The translations under genes were made by a program, and so were the position numbers. Of a stretch of 64,000 nt of DNA, positions 43,835 to 51,176 are shown piece by piece. The notes under the pieces are model-generated. The model was not told the DNA's origin. It did not search any database and worked only from the letters and a program-made list of their open reading frames with translations. Position 1 is the first letter of the stretch, and each line of letters starts with the position of its first letter. Source of the DNA: Nocardioides lianchengensis (GTDB lineage: Bacteria > Actinomycetota > Actinomycetes > Propionibacteriales > Nocardioidaceae); NCBI RefSeq assembly GCF_900101465.1, contig NZ_FMZM01000001.1, positions 372,001 to 436,000 of the forward strand, given 5' to 3'.

Positions 43835-44242
43835 TCAGCGCCGGCGCCACTCGATCGCGGGGCAGGTGTCCATGACCATCGGCACTCCGGCCGCGGTCGT
43901 CCGGTCGAACGCCTCCTCGTCGATGACGCCGAGCTGCAGCCAGACCCCCTTGGCCCCGATCGCCACCGCCTGGTCGGCGAACTCGCCGGCCGCCTCGGAG
44001 CGGCGGAACACGTCGACCACGTCGACCGGGAACGGGATCTCGGCCAGGCTCGCGTAGCCCTGCTCGCCCAGCACCGTCGGCGCGTCCGGGTGGACGGGGA
44101 CGATCCGCTTGCCACGGTCCTGGAGCAGCTGGGCGATGCCGTACGCCGTGCGGGTCGGGTCGCCGGAGAGGCCGACCACGGCCCAGGTCTCGCAGTCGTC
44201 GAGCATGAAGCGGACGGCCTCGGGGTCCTGCCAGTCGGTCAT
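43835..44242 (-). CDS. CoA-binding protein, YccU type
   Basis: The 135-residue Rossmann-like protein starts at ATG 44242 and has WAVVGLSGDPTRTAYGIAQL, RIVPVHPDAPTVLGEQGYAS and LGVIDEEAFDRTTAAGVPMV, the pattern of the CoA-binding domain family found alone or at the start of acyl-CoA synthetases. Its start overlaps the stop of the upstream TetR gene by four bases. Its role is unknown; a sensor of acyl-CoA is a guess from the neighbours. Confidence 0.88.
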   Translation of the reverse strand: MTDWQDPEAVRFMLDDCETWAVVGLSGDPTRTAYGIAQLLQDRGKRIVPVHPDAPTVLGEQGYASLAEIPFPVDVVDVFRRSEAAGEFADQAVAIGAKGVWLQLGVIDEEAFDRTTAAGVPMVMDTCPAIEWRRR

Positions 44243-44916
44243 GGCTCCATCGAAGCACCGGGGGCAAGGACCCGTCGCAGCTGCGGCAGGACGGCGTCGA
44301 GGTCCCGGTCGGTCCGGAGTACGACGATGCCCGCGGTCGGGTCGCCCGACGCGGGTGCGAAGAGGCCCAGCACCTCGGTCATCGCGGCGTCGAAGTCGGC
44401 CTCGGGCGTCTCGGTCCGGCCACGCAGCCACTGGCGCAGCACGTGATTGTGACCGGTGACGACCGCGTCGGCGAGGAGCTCGGCCCGCAGGTCGGCCCGC
44501 GCGCCCTCGCCGTACCCCTCGCGGAACCAGGGGCGGACGAAGCCGAGGAAGACCCGCTGGTACTGCCGCTGACCGGCGATCTCGCGCGCCCGCAGCGCGG
44601 GCACCCGGCGGGTCAGCCGGTAGCGGGTGCGCGCCAGGTCGCCCTCGGCGAGGTAGTGCAGGAGCACCAGGCGGGCCGCCTCGGCGACGGCGGCCGGCTC
44701 GGAGCCGGGGCGGGCGGCGTCGAGGCGGGCCTGCACGGAGGCGAGGAGACCGTCGTGGTCGGGGAAGACCACCTCCTCCTTGCTGCCGAAGGCGCGGAAG
44801 AACGTCGTCCGTCCGGTGCCGGCGCGCGCGGCGATGTCGTCGACCGTCGTCTCGTCGAAGCCGCGCTCGTCGAACAGCTCGAACGCGGCCTGCGAGAGCC
44901 GTTCGCGCACCGTCAT
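44239..44916 (-). CDS. TetR-family regulator of fatty-acid module
   Basis: The 225-residue protein, from ATG 44916, has the helix-turn-helix LSQAAFELFDERGFDETTVD, DIAARAGTGRTTFFRAFGSK and a C-terminal domain with RRVPALRAREIAGQ and ETPEADFDAAMTEVLGLFA. It faces a 3-hydroxybutyryl-CoA dehydrogenase gene across a 76-bp gap with a perfect palindrome. It is co-transcribed with the CoA-binding protein. It likely represses the divergent beta-oxidation genes. Confidence 0.92.
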   Translation of the reverse strand: MTVRERLSQAAFELFDERGFDETTVDDIAARAGTGRTTFFRAFGSKEEVVFPDHDGLLASVQARLDAARPGSEPAAVAEAARLVLLHYLAEGDLARTRYRLTRRVPALRAREIAGQRQYQRVFLGFVRPWFREGYGEGARADLRAELLADAVVTGHNHVLRQWLRGRTETPEADFDAAMTEVLGLFAPASGDPTAGIVVLRTDRDLDAVLPQLRRVLAPGASMEP

Positions 44917-44938
44917 GAGACCTCCTCCGTCGGGACCG

Positions 44939-44955
44939 ATGGTACTGAGTACCAT
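44939..44955. promoter_or_regulatory. TetR operator ATGGTAC-tga-GTACCAT
   Basis: This perfect 7-bp inverted repeat with a three-base centre lies midway between the divergent TetR and 3-hydroxybutyryl-CoA dehydrogenase genes. It is most likely the regulator's binding site. Confidence 0.8.
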
Positions 44956-44992
44956 GATTGCGGTATCAAGTGGCCGAGGTGAGGAGCAGATC

Positions 44993-45847
44993 ATGGTGGA
45001 GCGCGTCGGGGTCGTGGGCTGCGGCCTGATGGGAGCGGGCATCGCGGAGGTGTCCGCCCGGGCGGGGCTCGACGTCGTCGTGGTCGAGTCCAGCGAGGCC
45101 GCGGCGAGCGCCGGACGCACCCGGCTGGAGAAGTCCCTGGCCCGCGCCGAGGCCAAGGGCAAGATCGCGAACGGCGAGAGCGCGGCCGACGTCCTGGCCC
45201 GGATCCGGGTCGCGACCTCGCTCGGCGAGCTCGTGGACCGCGACCTCGTGGTCGAGGCGATCGTGGAGGACGAGGCCGCCAAGGTCGAGCTCTTCAAGAA
45301 GCTGGACCGGATCGTCGCCGCGCCGGACGCCATCCTGGCCTCCAACACCTCCTCCATCCCGATCATGAAGCTGGGCGTGGTCACCACCCGCCCGCAGCAG
45401 GTCATGGGCATCCACTTCTTCAACCCGGTGCCGGTGCTGCAGCTGGTCGAGCTGGTCCCCAGCCTGCTCACCGGCGCCGACACCACCGAGCGCGCCCGCT
45501 CCTTCGTCGAGGGCACCCTCGGCAAGCAGGCGATCGACTGCCAGGACCGTGCGGGCTTCGTGGTCAACGCGCTGCTGGTGCCGTTCATCCTCTCGGCGAT
45601 CCGGATGTACGAGTCCGGCTTCGCCTCCGCCGAGGACATCGACCGCGGCCTGGTGCTCGGTGCCGCGCACCCCCAGGGCCCGCTCGCGCTCGCCGACCTG
45701 ATCGGTCTCGACACCACCAAGGCCGTCGCCGAGTCGCTCTACGAGGAGTTCAAGGAGCCGCTGTACGCCGCCCCGCCGCTCCTCAACCGGATGGTCGACG
45801 CCGGCCTGCTGGGCCGCAAGACCGGCCGCGGCTTCTACACCTACTGA
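44993..45847 (+). CDS. fadB2: 3-hydroxybutyryl-CoA dehydrogenase
   Basis: The 284-residue enzyme interconverts 3-hydroxyacyl-CoA and 3-ketoacyl-CoA with NAD(P). ATG 44993 follows GAGGAG. It has the dinucleotide-binding start VGVVGCGLMGAGIAEVSARA, the catalytic region HFFNPVPVLQLVELV, and the C-terminal domain CQDRAGFVVNALLVPFILSA, PLALADLIGLD and LGRKTGRGFY. It is 16 bp upstream of an acyl-CoA dehydrogenase, forming a two-gene operon with a palindromic operator in front. Confidence 0.94.
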   Translation: MVERVGVVGCGLMGAGIAEVSARAGLDVVVVESSEAAASAGRTRLEKSLARAEAKGKIANGESAADVLARIRVATSLGELVDRDLVVEAIVEDEAAKVELFKKLDRIVAAPDAILASNTSSIPIMKLGVVTTRPQQVMGIHFFNPVPVLQLVELVPSLLTGADTTERARSFVEGTLGKQAIDCQDRAGFVVNALLVPFILSAIRMYESGFASAEDIDRGLVLGAAHPQGPLALADLIGLDTTKAVAESLYEEFKEPLYAAPPLLNRMVDAGLLGRKTGRGFYTY

Positions 45848-45863
45848 TCGAGGACCCACCCAG

Positions 45864-47036
45864 ATGAGCAACGACTTCCCCCTCTACGGCCTCTCCGAGG
45901 AGCACCAGGCGATCCGCGAGGCCGTGCGCGCGGTCGCCGAGGCCAAGATCGCGCCGTACGCCGCCGACGTCGACGAGCAGGCCCGCTTCCCGCAGGAGGC
46001 CGCCGACGCGCTGGTCGCCGTCGACTTCCACGCCCCCCACGTCCCCGAGGAGTACGGCGGCGCCGGAGCCGACGCGCTCGCGACCTGCCTGGTGATCGAG
46101 GAGGTGGCCCGCGTCGACGTGTCCGCCTCGCTGATCCCGGCGGTCAACAAGCTCGGCTCGCTGCCGGTGATGATCGGCGGGTCCCCGGAGCTGAAGCAGA
46201 AGTACCTCACCAAGCTCGCCGCCGGCGAGGGGCTCTTCTCGTACTGCCTCTCCGAGCCCGACGCCGGCTCGGATGCCGCGTCCATGAAGACCCGTGCCGT
46301 CCGCGACGGCGACGACTGGGTCCTCAACGGCACCAAGCGCTGGATCACCAACGCCGGCGTCTCGGACTACTACACCGTCCTGGCCGTCACGGACCCGGAC
46401 GCCCGGACCAAGGGCATCAGCGCGTTCGTCGTCGAGAAGTCCGACGAGGGCGTCTCGTTCGGCGCCCCGGAGAAGAAGCTCGGCATCAAGGGCTCGCCGA
46501 CCCGCGAGGTCTACCTCGACCAGGTCCGCATCCCCGGCGACCGGATCATCGGCGAGGAGGGCAAGGGCTTCGCCTACGCCATGCAGACCCTCGACCACAC
46601 CCGCGTCACCATCGCCGCCCAGGCGGTCGGCGTCGCCCAGGGCGCGCTCGACTACGCCCTCGACTACGCGAAGGAGCGCCAGCAGTTCGGGAAGCCGATC
46701 AGCGACTTCCAGGGCCTGCAGTTCCTGCTCGCCGACATGGGGATGAAGGTCGAGGCGGCCCGTCAGATGACGTACGCCGCCGCCGGCCGCTCCGAGCGTG
46801 GCGACCAGGACCTGACCTTCTTCGGTGCCGCTGCCAAGTGCTTCGCCTCCGACGTCGCCATGGAGGTCGCCACCAACGCGGTCCAGGTGCTCGGCGGCTA
46901 CGGCTTCACCCGCGACTACCCGGTCGAGCGGATGATGCGCGACGCCAAGATCACCCAGATCTACGAGGGCACCAACCAGGTGCAGCGGATCGTGATGGCC
47001 CGGCAGCTGCTGGCGGGGGTCCAGAGCGAGCTCTGA
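45864..47036 (+). CDS. Acyl-CoA dehydrogenase (second copy)
   Basis: The 390-residue FAD enzyme has IREAVRAVAEAKIAPYAADV, PEEYGGAGADALATCLVIEE, YCLSEPDAGSDAASMKTRAV, GTKRWITNAGVSDYYTVLAV, QFGKPISDFQGLQFLLADMG and the C-terminal YGFTRDYPVERMMRDAKITQ. The catalytic Glu is probably in QIYEGTNQVQRI, as in short/branched-chain enzymes. It follows the 3-hydroxybutyryl-CoA dehydrogenase, so both act in beta-oxidation or in butyrate-type metabolism. Confidence 0.95.
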   Translation: MSNDFPLYGLSEEHQAIREAVRAVAEAKIAPYAADVDEQARFPQEAADALVAVDFHAPHVPEEYGGAGADALATCLVIEEVARVDVSASLIPAVNKLGSLPVMIGGSPELKQKYLTKLAAGEGLFSYCLSEPDAGSDAASMKTRAVRDGDDWVLNGTKRWITNAGVSDYYTVLAVTDPDARTKGISAFVVEKSDEGVSFGAPEKKLGIKGSPTREVYLDQVRIPGDRIIGEEGKGFAYAMQTLDHTRVTIAAQAVGVAQGALDYALDYAKERQQFGKPISDFQGLQFLLADMGMKVEAARQMTYAAAGRSERGDQDLTFFGAAAKCFASDVAMEVATNAVQVLGGYGFTRDYPVERMMRDAKITQIYEGTNQVQRIVMARQLLAGVQSEL

Positions 47037-47047
47037 GGTGGCGGCGC

Positions 47048-47140
47048 GTCGTACACCGACGGACACAAGTCCGCCCGGCAGCCTCGGCGCTGAGCGTGGA
47101 GCGAGGCAATCGGGCGGACTTGTGTCCGTCCGGGTACGAC
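47048..47140. repeat. 30-bp inverted repeat with 33-base loop
   Basis: The left arm (47048-47077, beginning GTCGTAC and ending AAGTCCGCCCG) pairs with the right arm (47111-47140, beginning CGGGCGGACTT and ending GTACGAC) at all but two of 30 positions. The loop of 33 bases is not repetitive. It lies 11 bp after the dehydrogenase stop, so it may terminate that operon, but it is far longer than a normal terminator and has no U-run. Confidence 0.9.
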
Positions 47141-47312
47141 GCCGCCCGGGTCGACGCGCCGGGTCGGTTTGGGTGGGTCCTCTACGGTCGATGACCGTGT
47201 GCCGAGGCCGTCGGCCGGGCATACGCGCGCCGAGCAGGTGCGCAGCCGCGCTCGCAGCGCGGGACCGATACCCGGACCGGTTCCGGGTTCCCCCACCACG
47301 AGGTTCTCACTC

Positions 47313-48113
47313 TTGCGATTCCGTACTGCCCCCCTTTCCCGCACCGTCGCCCTCGCCGCGGCTGCCGCCACCGCGGCGTCGCTGAGCGTCGGCCCGTCGT
47401 ACGCCGCCGAACCGGCCGCCCCGCGTGCCGCCCAGCAGGTCCAGGTGAAGGACGGCCTGCAGGCCCGCCGGACGGTCGCGAGCACCGCCACCCGACCGGT
47501 CGGGGTGCTGCGCGCCGCCGGGGTCAAGGTGACGCCGCACGATCGGGTGCGCCTGATCCGCGACGGCCGGGTCGTGCGCGGCAAGGCCAAGCTCCCCGTC
47601 CGCAGCGGCGACGTCGTCCGGGTCATCCGGGTCTCGCGCGAGGTCGGCACCCGCCGGGTGAGCATCGACAAGGGCCGCGTCGTCCGGACCAGCAGCGAGC
47701 TCAAGCCGGGCAAGCGCCGCGTCGTGTCCCGCGGGCGGGACGGGATCGGCAAGGTCCGCGTGGTCCGCTGGTCCCGCAACGGCCGCCCGGTCGACACCGA
47801 GGTGGTGGCGCGCCGGGTCCTGAAGGCGCCGGCCCCGCGCCGCGTCGTCGTCGGCGCCCGCTTCGGCACCGTGCCCGGCACCGGGCACCTGAACTGGCGG
47901 GCCCTCGCGGACTGCGAGTCCTCGGGCAACCCGCGGGCGGTGAGCCCCGCGGGCTACGCCGGCCTCTACCAGTTCGATCGCGGCACCTGGCACAGCGTCG
48001 GGGGGAGCGGCACGGCCGACCAGGCCTCCTCCGCCGAGCAGACCCACCGCGCCCAGCTGCTCTACCGCGAGCGTGGCCGGTCGCCGTGGCCGAACTGCGG
48101 CCGCCTGCTCTGA
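47313..48113 (+). CDS. rpfB: Resuscitation-promoting-factor-like secreted transglycosylase
   Basis: This enzyme cleaves peptidoglycan and is linked in actinobacteria to revival of dormant cells. From TTG 47313 the protein has 266 residues with a signal peptide (RTVALAAAAATAASLSVGPS, cleaved near YAAEP). A DUF348-like segment follows (GVLRAAGVKVTPHDRVRLIR), then a G5-like domain (ELKPGKRRVVSRGRDGIGKV, TEVVARRVLKAPAPR). The Rpf catalytic domain (LNWRALADCESSGNPRAVSP, GYAGLYQFDRGTWHSVGGSG) closes the protein, with the catalytic Glu in DCESSGN. It is shorter than RpfB of Mycobacterium, which has three DUF348 repeats. A GTG at 47169 would spoil the signal peptide. The symbol is by domain resemblance. 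Confidence 0.88.
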   Translation: MRFRTAPLSRTVALAAAAATAASLSVGPSYAAEPAAPRAAQQVQVKDGLQARRTVASTATRPVGVLRAAGVKVTPHDRVRLIRDGRVVRGKAKLPVRSGDVVRVIRVSREVGTRRVSIDKGRVVRTSSELKPGKRRVVSRGRDGIGKVRVVRWSRNGRPVDTEVVARRVLKAPAPRRVVVGARFGTVPGTGHLNWRALADCESSGNPRAVSPAGYAGLYQFDRGTWHSVGGSGTADQASSAEQTHRAQLLYRERGRSPWPNCGRLL

Positions 48114-48124
48114 CGGCAGGCCCC

Positions 48125-48724
48125 TCACTCCGGCGCGACGACCCTTCGCATCACGCAGTTGCCGAGTCCCTTGGGTCGGTCGTAGGTGAAGCCGACCCGC
48201 TCGTACATCGTGCGGGTGCCGTTGTATAGGAACGACGAGGACGTCTTCCTCCCGGCGGCCCTCTTCTCGGCCAGGTCGTGCGGGTAGCCCTCGACGAGCC
48301 CGCCCCCGGCGGCCGCGATCAGCTCGACGGCGCCGCGCAGCGCGGCCTCGGCCAGGCCCTGCTTGCGGCGCTGGCGGTCGACCTGGATGCAGGTGATCCG
48401 GTAGTCGGCGGGCGGGCCGACGTGGGTGGCGTCGTACTCCTTGCGGTGGTGCAGGCGCGGCAGCTCCTCCGGAGGGCCGTACGTCGCCCATGCGACCGCC
48501 AGCCCGTCCTGCACCACGAGGGCGGCGTGCGCCTCGCCGGCTCGGACGAGCCGTTCCTTGGCCTCGCGCCCGGTCAGGTCCGGGTCGAGCTCGCGTCCGG
48601 CGCAGTCGGGGTGGAACCAGGTGCACCAGCAGCGGCTGAACAGGCTGCCGCCCTGCCGCTCGTTCAGGTCGGCGAAGAGCGGCCAGGTGTCCGGGCCGAG
48701 GGCCACGATGCGGGTGCCGTCCAC
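48125..48724 (-). CDS. GNAT-family N-acetyltransferase
   Basis: The 199-residue protein has an N-terminal recognition part (WPLFADLNERQGGSLFSRCW, CTWFHPDCAGR) and the acetyl-CoA-binding core ITCIQVDRQRRKQGLAEAAL, which carries the (R/Q)xxGxG/A-like loop as RRKQGLA. The end has SFLYNGTRTMYERVGFTYDR. The GTG start at 48724 leaves only 17 bp to the divergent SnoaL-like gene, so at least one of the two has a leaderless transcript. Substrate unknown. Confidence 0.85.
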   Translation of the reverse strand: MDGTRIVALGPDTWPLFADLNERQGGSLFSRCWCTWFHPDCAGRELDPDLTGREAKERLVRAGEAHAALVVQDGLAVAWATYGPPEELPRLHHRKEYDATHVGPPADYRITCIQVDRQRRKQGLAEAALRGAVELIAAAGGGLVEGYPHDLAEKRAAGRKTSSSFLYNGTRTMYERVGFTYDRPKGLGNCVMRRVVAPE

Positions 48725-48741
48725 CCCGCTACGGTAAGCCC

Positions 48742-49140
48742 GTGCGAGCCTTCCGAGACGCGGTCGAGACCCGGGACTTCGGCGCCATCGAGGCGCTCCT
48801 CTGCGACGACGTGGTGTTCGTCAGCCCGGTGGCGTTCACGTCGTACGCCGGCAAGGCGATGACGCTGGCCATCCTGCGCACGGTCGTCGACGTGTTCGAG
48901 GGGTTCCGCTACGTCCGCGAGATCGGGGGCGAGGGCGTCGACCACGCCCTGGTCTTCGAGGCGACGGTCGACGGCAAGCAGCTGACCGGCTGCGACTTCC
49001 TGCGCCTGGACGACGACGGCCGGATCGCCGAGCTGATGGTCATGGTGCGGCCGTTGAGCGCCGCCGTGGCGCTGGGGGAGCAGATGGGGGCGCGGTTCGA
49101 CCTGGTGCGGGAGCGCGCGGCGTCGTACGACGCGGGGTGA
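48742..49140 (+). CDS. SnoaL-like (NTF2-fold) protein
   Basis: The 132-residue protein has the alpha+beta barrel pattern of the SnoaL/NTF2 family: MRAFRDAVETRDFGAIEALL, VVFVSPVAFTSYAGKAMTLA, HALVFEATVDGKQLTGCDFL and RLDDDGRIAELMVMVRPL. Members include small isomerases, hydrolases and ligand binders. It starts at GTG 48742 close to a -10-like TACGGT, so the message may be leaderless. Function is not predictable from sequence. Confidence 0.85.
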   Translation: MRAFRDAVETRDFGAIEALLCDDVVFVSPVAFTSYAGKAMTLAILRTVVDVFEGFRYVREIGGEGVDHALVFEATVDGKQLTGCDFLRLDDDGRIAELMVMVRPLSAAVALGEQMGARFDLVRERAASYDAG

Positions 49141-49157
49141 GCACCCGAGGAATGACG

Positions 49158-49186
49158 ACGGCCCCGCACCGAGGGTGCGGGGCCGT
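49158..49186. terminator. Bidirectional terminator between SnoaL-like and YeaQ-like genes
   Basis: A perfect 13-bp GC-rich stem (ACGGCCCCGCACC with GGTGCGGGGCCGT) has a three-base loop. It lies between convergent genes and can serve both. Confidence 0.85.
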
Positions 49187-49201
49187 GCGGGTGGACGGAG
49201 G

Positions 49202-49471
49202 TCAGCGGTGCGCGTGCTGCTTGCGGCCCATCAGGCCCTCGACGACGCCGACGAGCAGGACCGCGGCGACGATCGCGACGATCGCTCCCACGATGTTGAG
49301 CTCCCAGATGTCACCGGTGCCGAGCGCGGAGGCGACGACACCGCCGATCAGCGAGCCGAGGACGCCGAGGAGCAGGGTGCCGAGCCAGCCGAGGGACTGC
49401 CGACCCGGCTTGATGAGGCGCGCGAGCGCGCCGACGACGAGACCGAAGACGAGAAAACCGATGATGCCCAT
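49202..49471 (-). CDS. GlsB/YeaQ/YmgE-family membrane protein
   Basis: The 89-residue protein has three hydrophobic helices with the glycine-rich pattern of this stress-linked family (MGIIGFLVFGLVVGALARLI, KPGRQSLGWLGTLLLGVLGS, LIGGVVASALG, NIVGAIVAIVAAVLLVGVVE). The positions of KPG after helix 1 and GxxGs are typical. It has a basic tail (GRKQHAHR). It seems to be a single-gene unit ending at a strong terminator. Confidence 0.93.
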   Translation of the reverse strand: MGIIGFLVFGLVVGALARLIKPGRQSLGWLGTLLLGVLGSLIGGVVASALGTGDIWELNIVGAIVAIVAAVLLVGVVEGLMGRKQHAHR

Positions 49472-49527
49472 AGCGGTTCGGTACCCGCCCGGCCCGTCTC
49501 GACCTCGGCCGCGTCAGGAGACGGTCG

Positions 49528-50568
49528 TCACGCGATGGTGCCGGTGTCGATGACGAACCGGTAGCGGACATCCGAGGCCAGCACCCGCTCGTAGGCCTCG
49601 TTGACCTGGTCGGCGGCGATCACCTCGACCTCGGCGCCGAGCCCGTGCTCGGCGCAGAAGTCGAGCATCTCCTGGGTCAGCGCGATGCCGCCGATCATCG
49701 AGCCGGCGAACGACCGGCGACCGCTGATCAGCGACATCGCGTGCACCGGCAGCGGCTCAGCCGGGGCGCCGACGTTGACCAGGGTGCCGTCGACCGCGAG
49801 GAGGCGGAGGTAGGCGTTGACGTCGATGCTCGCGCTGACCGTGTTGACGATCAGGTCGAAGCGGCCGGCGAGCTGGTCGAAGGTGGCCGGGTCGGAGGTG
49901 GCGAAGTAGTCGTCCGCCCCCAGCCGCAGCCCGTCCTCCTGCTTCTTCAGCGACTGCGACAGCACGGTGACCTCGGCGCCGAGGGCGTGGGCGATCTTGA
50001 CGGCCATGTGGCCCAGTCCGCCCAGGCCGACGACGGCCACCTTCGTGCCGGGCCCGGCCTTCCAGTGCCGCAGCGGGGCGTACGTCGTGATGCCCGCGCA
50101 GAGCAGCGGCGCGGCGGCGGCCGGATCCAGGCCGTCCGGGACGGACAGGACGTAGTCGGCGTCGACCACGACGTGGGTCGAGTAGCCGCCCTGGGTGGTG
50201 GTGCCGTCGCGGTCGGTGGCGGCGTAGGTGCCGACCATGCCGTCGAGGCAGTACTGCTCGTCGCCGTTGGTGCAGTTCACGCACTCGCCGCAGGAGTTGA
50301 CCATGCAGCCGACGCCGACCCGGTCGCCGACGGCGTGCCGGGTGACGGCGGAGCCGACCTCGGCGACGACGCCGACGATCTCGTGCCCGGGTACGACGGG
50401 GAACGGCTGCGGGCCCCAGTCGCCGTTGACGGTGTGGATGTCGGAGTGGCAGATGCCGGCGTACCGGATCTCGATGAGGACGTCGTTCGCGCCGACCTCG
50501 CGGCGCTCGATGGTGGTGGGGGCCAGGGGCTGGCCGGCGGCGGGGGCCGCGTAGGCGTGGACGCGCAT
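49528..50568 (-). CDS. Zinc-dependent alcohol/aldehyde dehydrogenase (YahK/AdhC-like)
   Basis: The 346-residue MDR enzyme reduces aldehydes with NADPH or oxidises alcohols. Zinc ligands are in [19 protein letters not shown] and [20 protein letters not shown] (catalytic site) and in [15 protein letters not shown] (structural zinc). Rossmann motif [20 protein letters not shown] is present. Segments such as [15 protein letters not shown] are typical of the cinnamyl-alcohol-dehydrogenase/YahK group. ATG 50568 has AAGGAA upstream. A MerR gene lies 89 bp upstream on the same strand and probably controls it in response to reactive aldehydes. Confidence 0.93.
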   Translation of the reverse strand: MRVHAYAAPAAGQPLAPTTIERREVGANDVLIEIRYAGICHSDIHTVNGDWGPQPFPVVPGHEIVGVVAEVGSAVTRHAVGDRVGVGCMVNSCGECVNCTNGDEQYCLDGMVGTYAATDRDGTTTQGGYSTHVVVDADYVLSVPDGLDPAAAAPLLCAGITTYAPLRHWKAGPGTKVAVVGLGGLGHMAVKIAHALGAEVTVLSQSLKKQEDGLRLGADDYFATSDPATFDQLAGRFDLIVNTVSASIDVNAYLRLLAVDGTLVNVGAPAEPLPVHAMSLISGRRSFAGSMIGGIALTQEMLDFCAEHGLGAEVEVIAADQVNEAYERVLASDVRYRFVIDTGTIA

Positions 50569-50657
50569 CAGGGTTCCTTCGGGGTGGTGGTGGCAGGCGG
50601 CAGCGGCCTGCGGACCGCGAGGGTCCGCCGGCAGGTCGCCCGGGGATCAGGTGGTGG

Positions 50658-51119
50658 TCAGGGGGTCCGGGTGTCCCGGAGCTCGTCGGCGAGGGCGCGG
50701 GCCTCGGCGGAGATCAGCTCCGCGCGGGCGACGTCGCCGGCCTCGACGGCGTGCCAGTAGTCGATCTTGATCGCGACGTACCGCTGGCGCAGCGCGACCT
50801 GCTGCGCCTCGTGGGCCAGTCGGCGCTGCTGCTCCTCCAGCAGCTCGACCTGCTCGGCCGCCGCGGCGGGACCGATGCTGCCGTTGGCGACGTACTGGCG
50901 CATGTCGCCGACCGACATGCCGGTGGCGGCCAGGCAGGCGATCCACATCAGCTGGTCGAGGTCGGCCTCGTCGTACACGCGGTGCCGGCTGCTCGCGCCG
51001 CGGCTGATCGGCGCGATCACGCCGATCTGCTCGTAGTAGCGCAGCGTGCTGGCCGGCAGCCCGGTCAGGGCCGCGGCCTCCTTGATCGTGTAGCCGCGCT
51101 CGGTCGTCGATGAGGTCAC
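50658..51119 (-). CDS. MerR-family regulator of the alcohol dehydrogenase
   Basis: The 153-residue protein has the MerR winged helix (GYTIKEAAALTGLPASTLRY, YEQIGVIAPISRG, HRVYDEADLDQLMWIACLAA), then a dimerisation coiled coil (AEQVELLEEQQRRLAHEAQQ). There is no conserved cysteine pair, so it is not a metal sensor of the classic sort. It resembles regulators of aldehyde or electrophile stress genes. The GTG at 51119 is only about 7 bases after the -10 element, so the transcript is probably leaderless. Confidence 0.92.
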   Translation of the reverse strand: MTSSTTERGYTIKEAAALTGLPASTLRYYEQIGVIAPISRGASSRHRVYDEADLDQLMWIACLAATGMSVGDMRQYVANGSIGPAAAAEQVELLEEQQRRLAHEAQQVALRQRYVAIKIDYWHAVEAGDVARAELISAEARALADELRDTRTP

Positions 51120-51122
51120 GTC

Positions 51123-51160
51123 ATCGACGCTAAGAACTTCGAGCGCTCGAAGTCAAAGGT
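51123..51160 (-). promoter_or_regulatory. MerR-type promoter with 18-bp palindrome in the spacer
   Basis: On the minus strand the sequence reads TTGACT, then 18 bases, then TAGCGT. The perfect palindrome ACTTCGAGCGCTCGAAGT (51136-51153) overlaps the -35 end and fills the spacer. A stretched spacer filled with a dyad is the hallmark of MerR-controlled promoters. Confidence 0.75.
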
Positions 51161-51176
51161 CTCCTGGGTCACACGG

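Noticed and set aside
47144..47312. c-di-AMP (ydaO-type) riboswitch before the rpf gene
   Set aside because: Such riboswitches precede some actinobacterial rpf genes, but I could not match the conserved core here. A covariance-model search would settle it.
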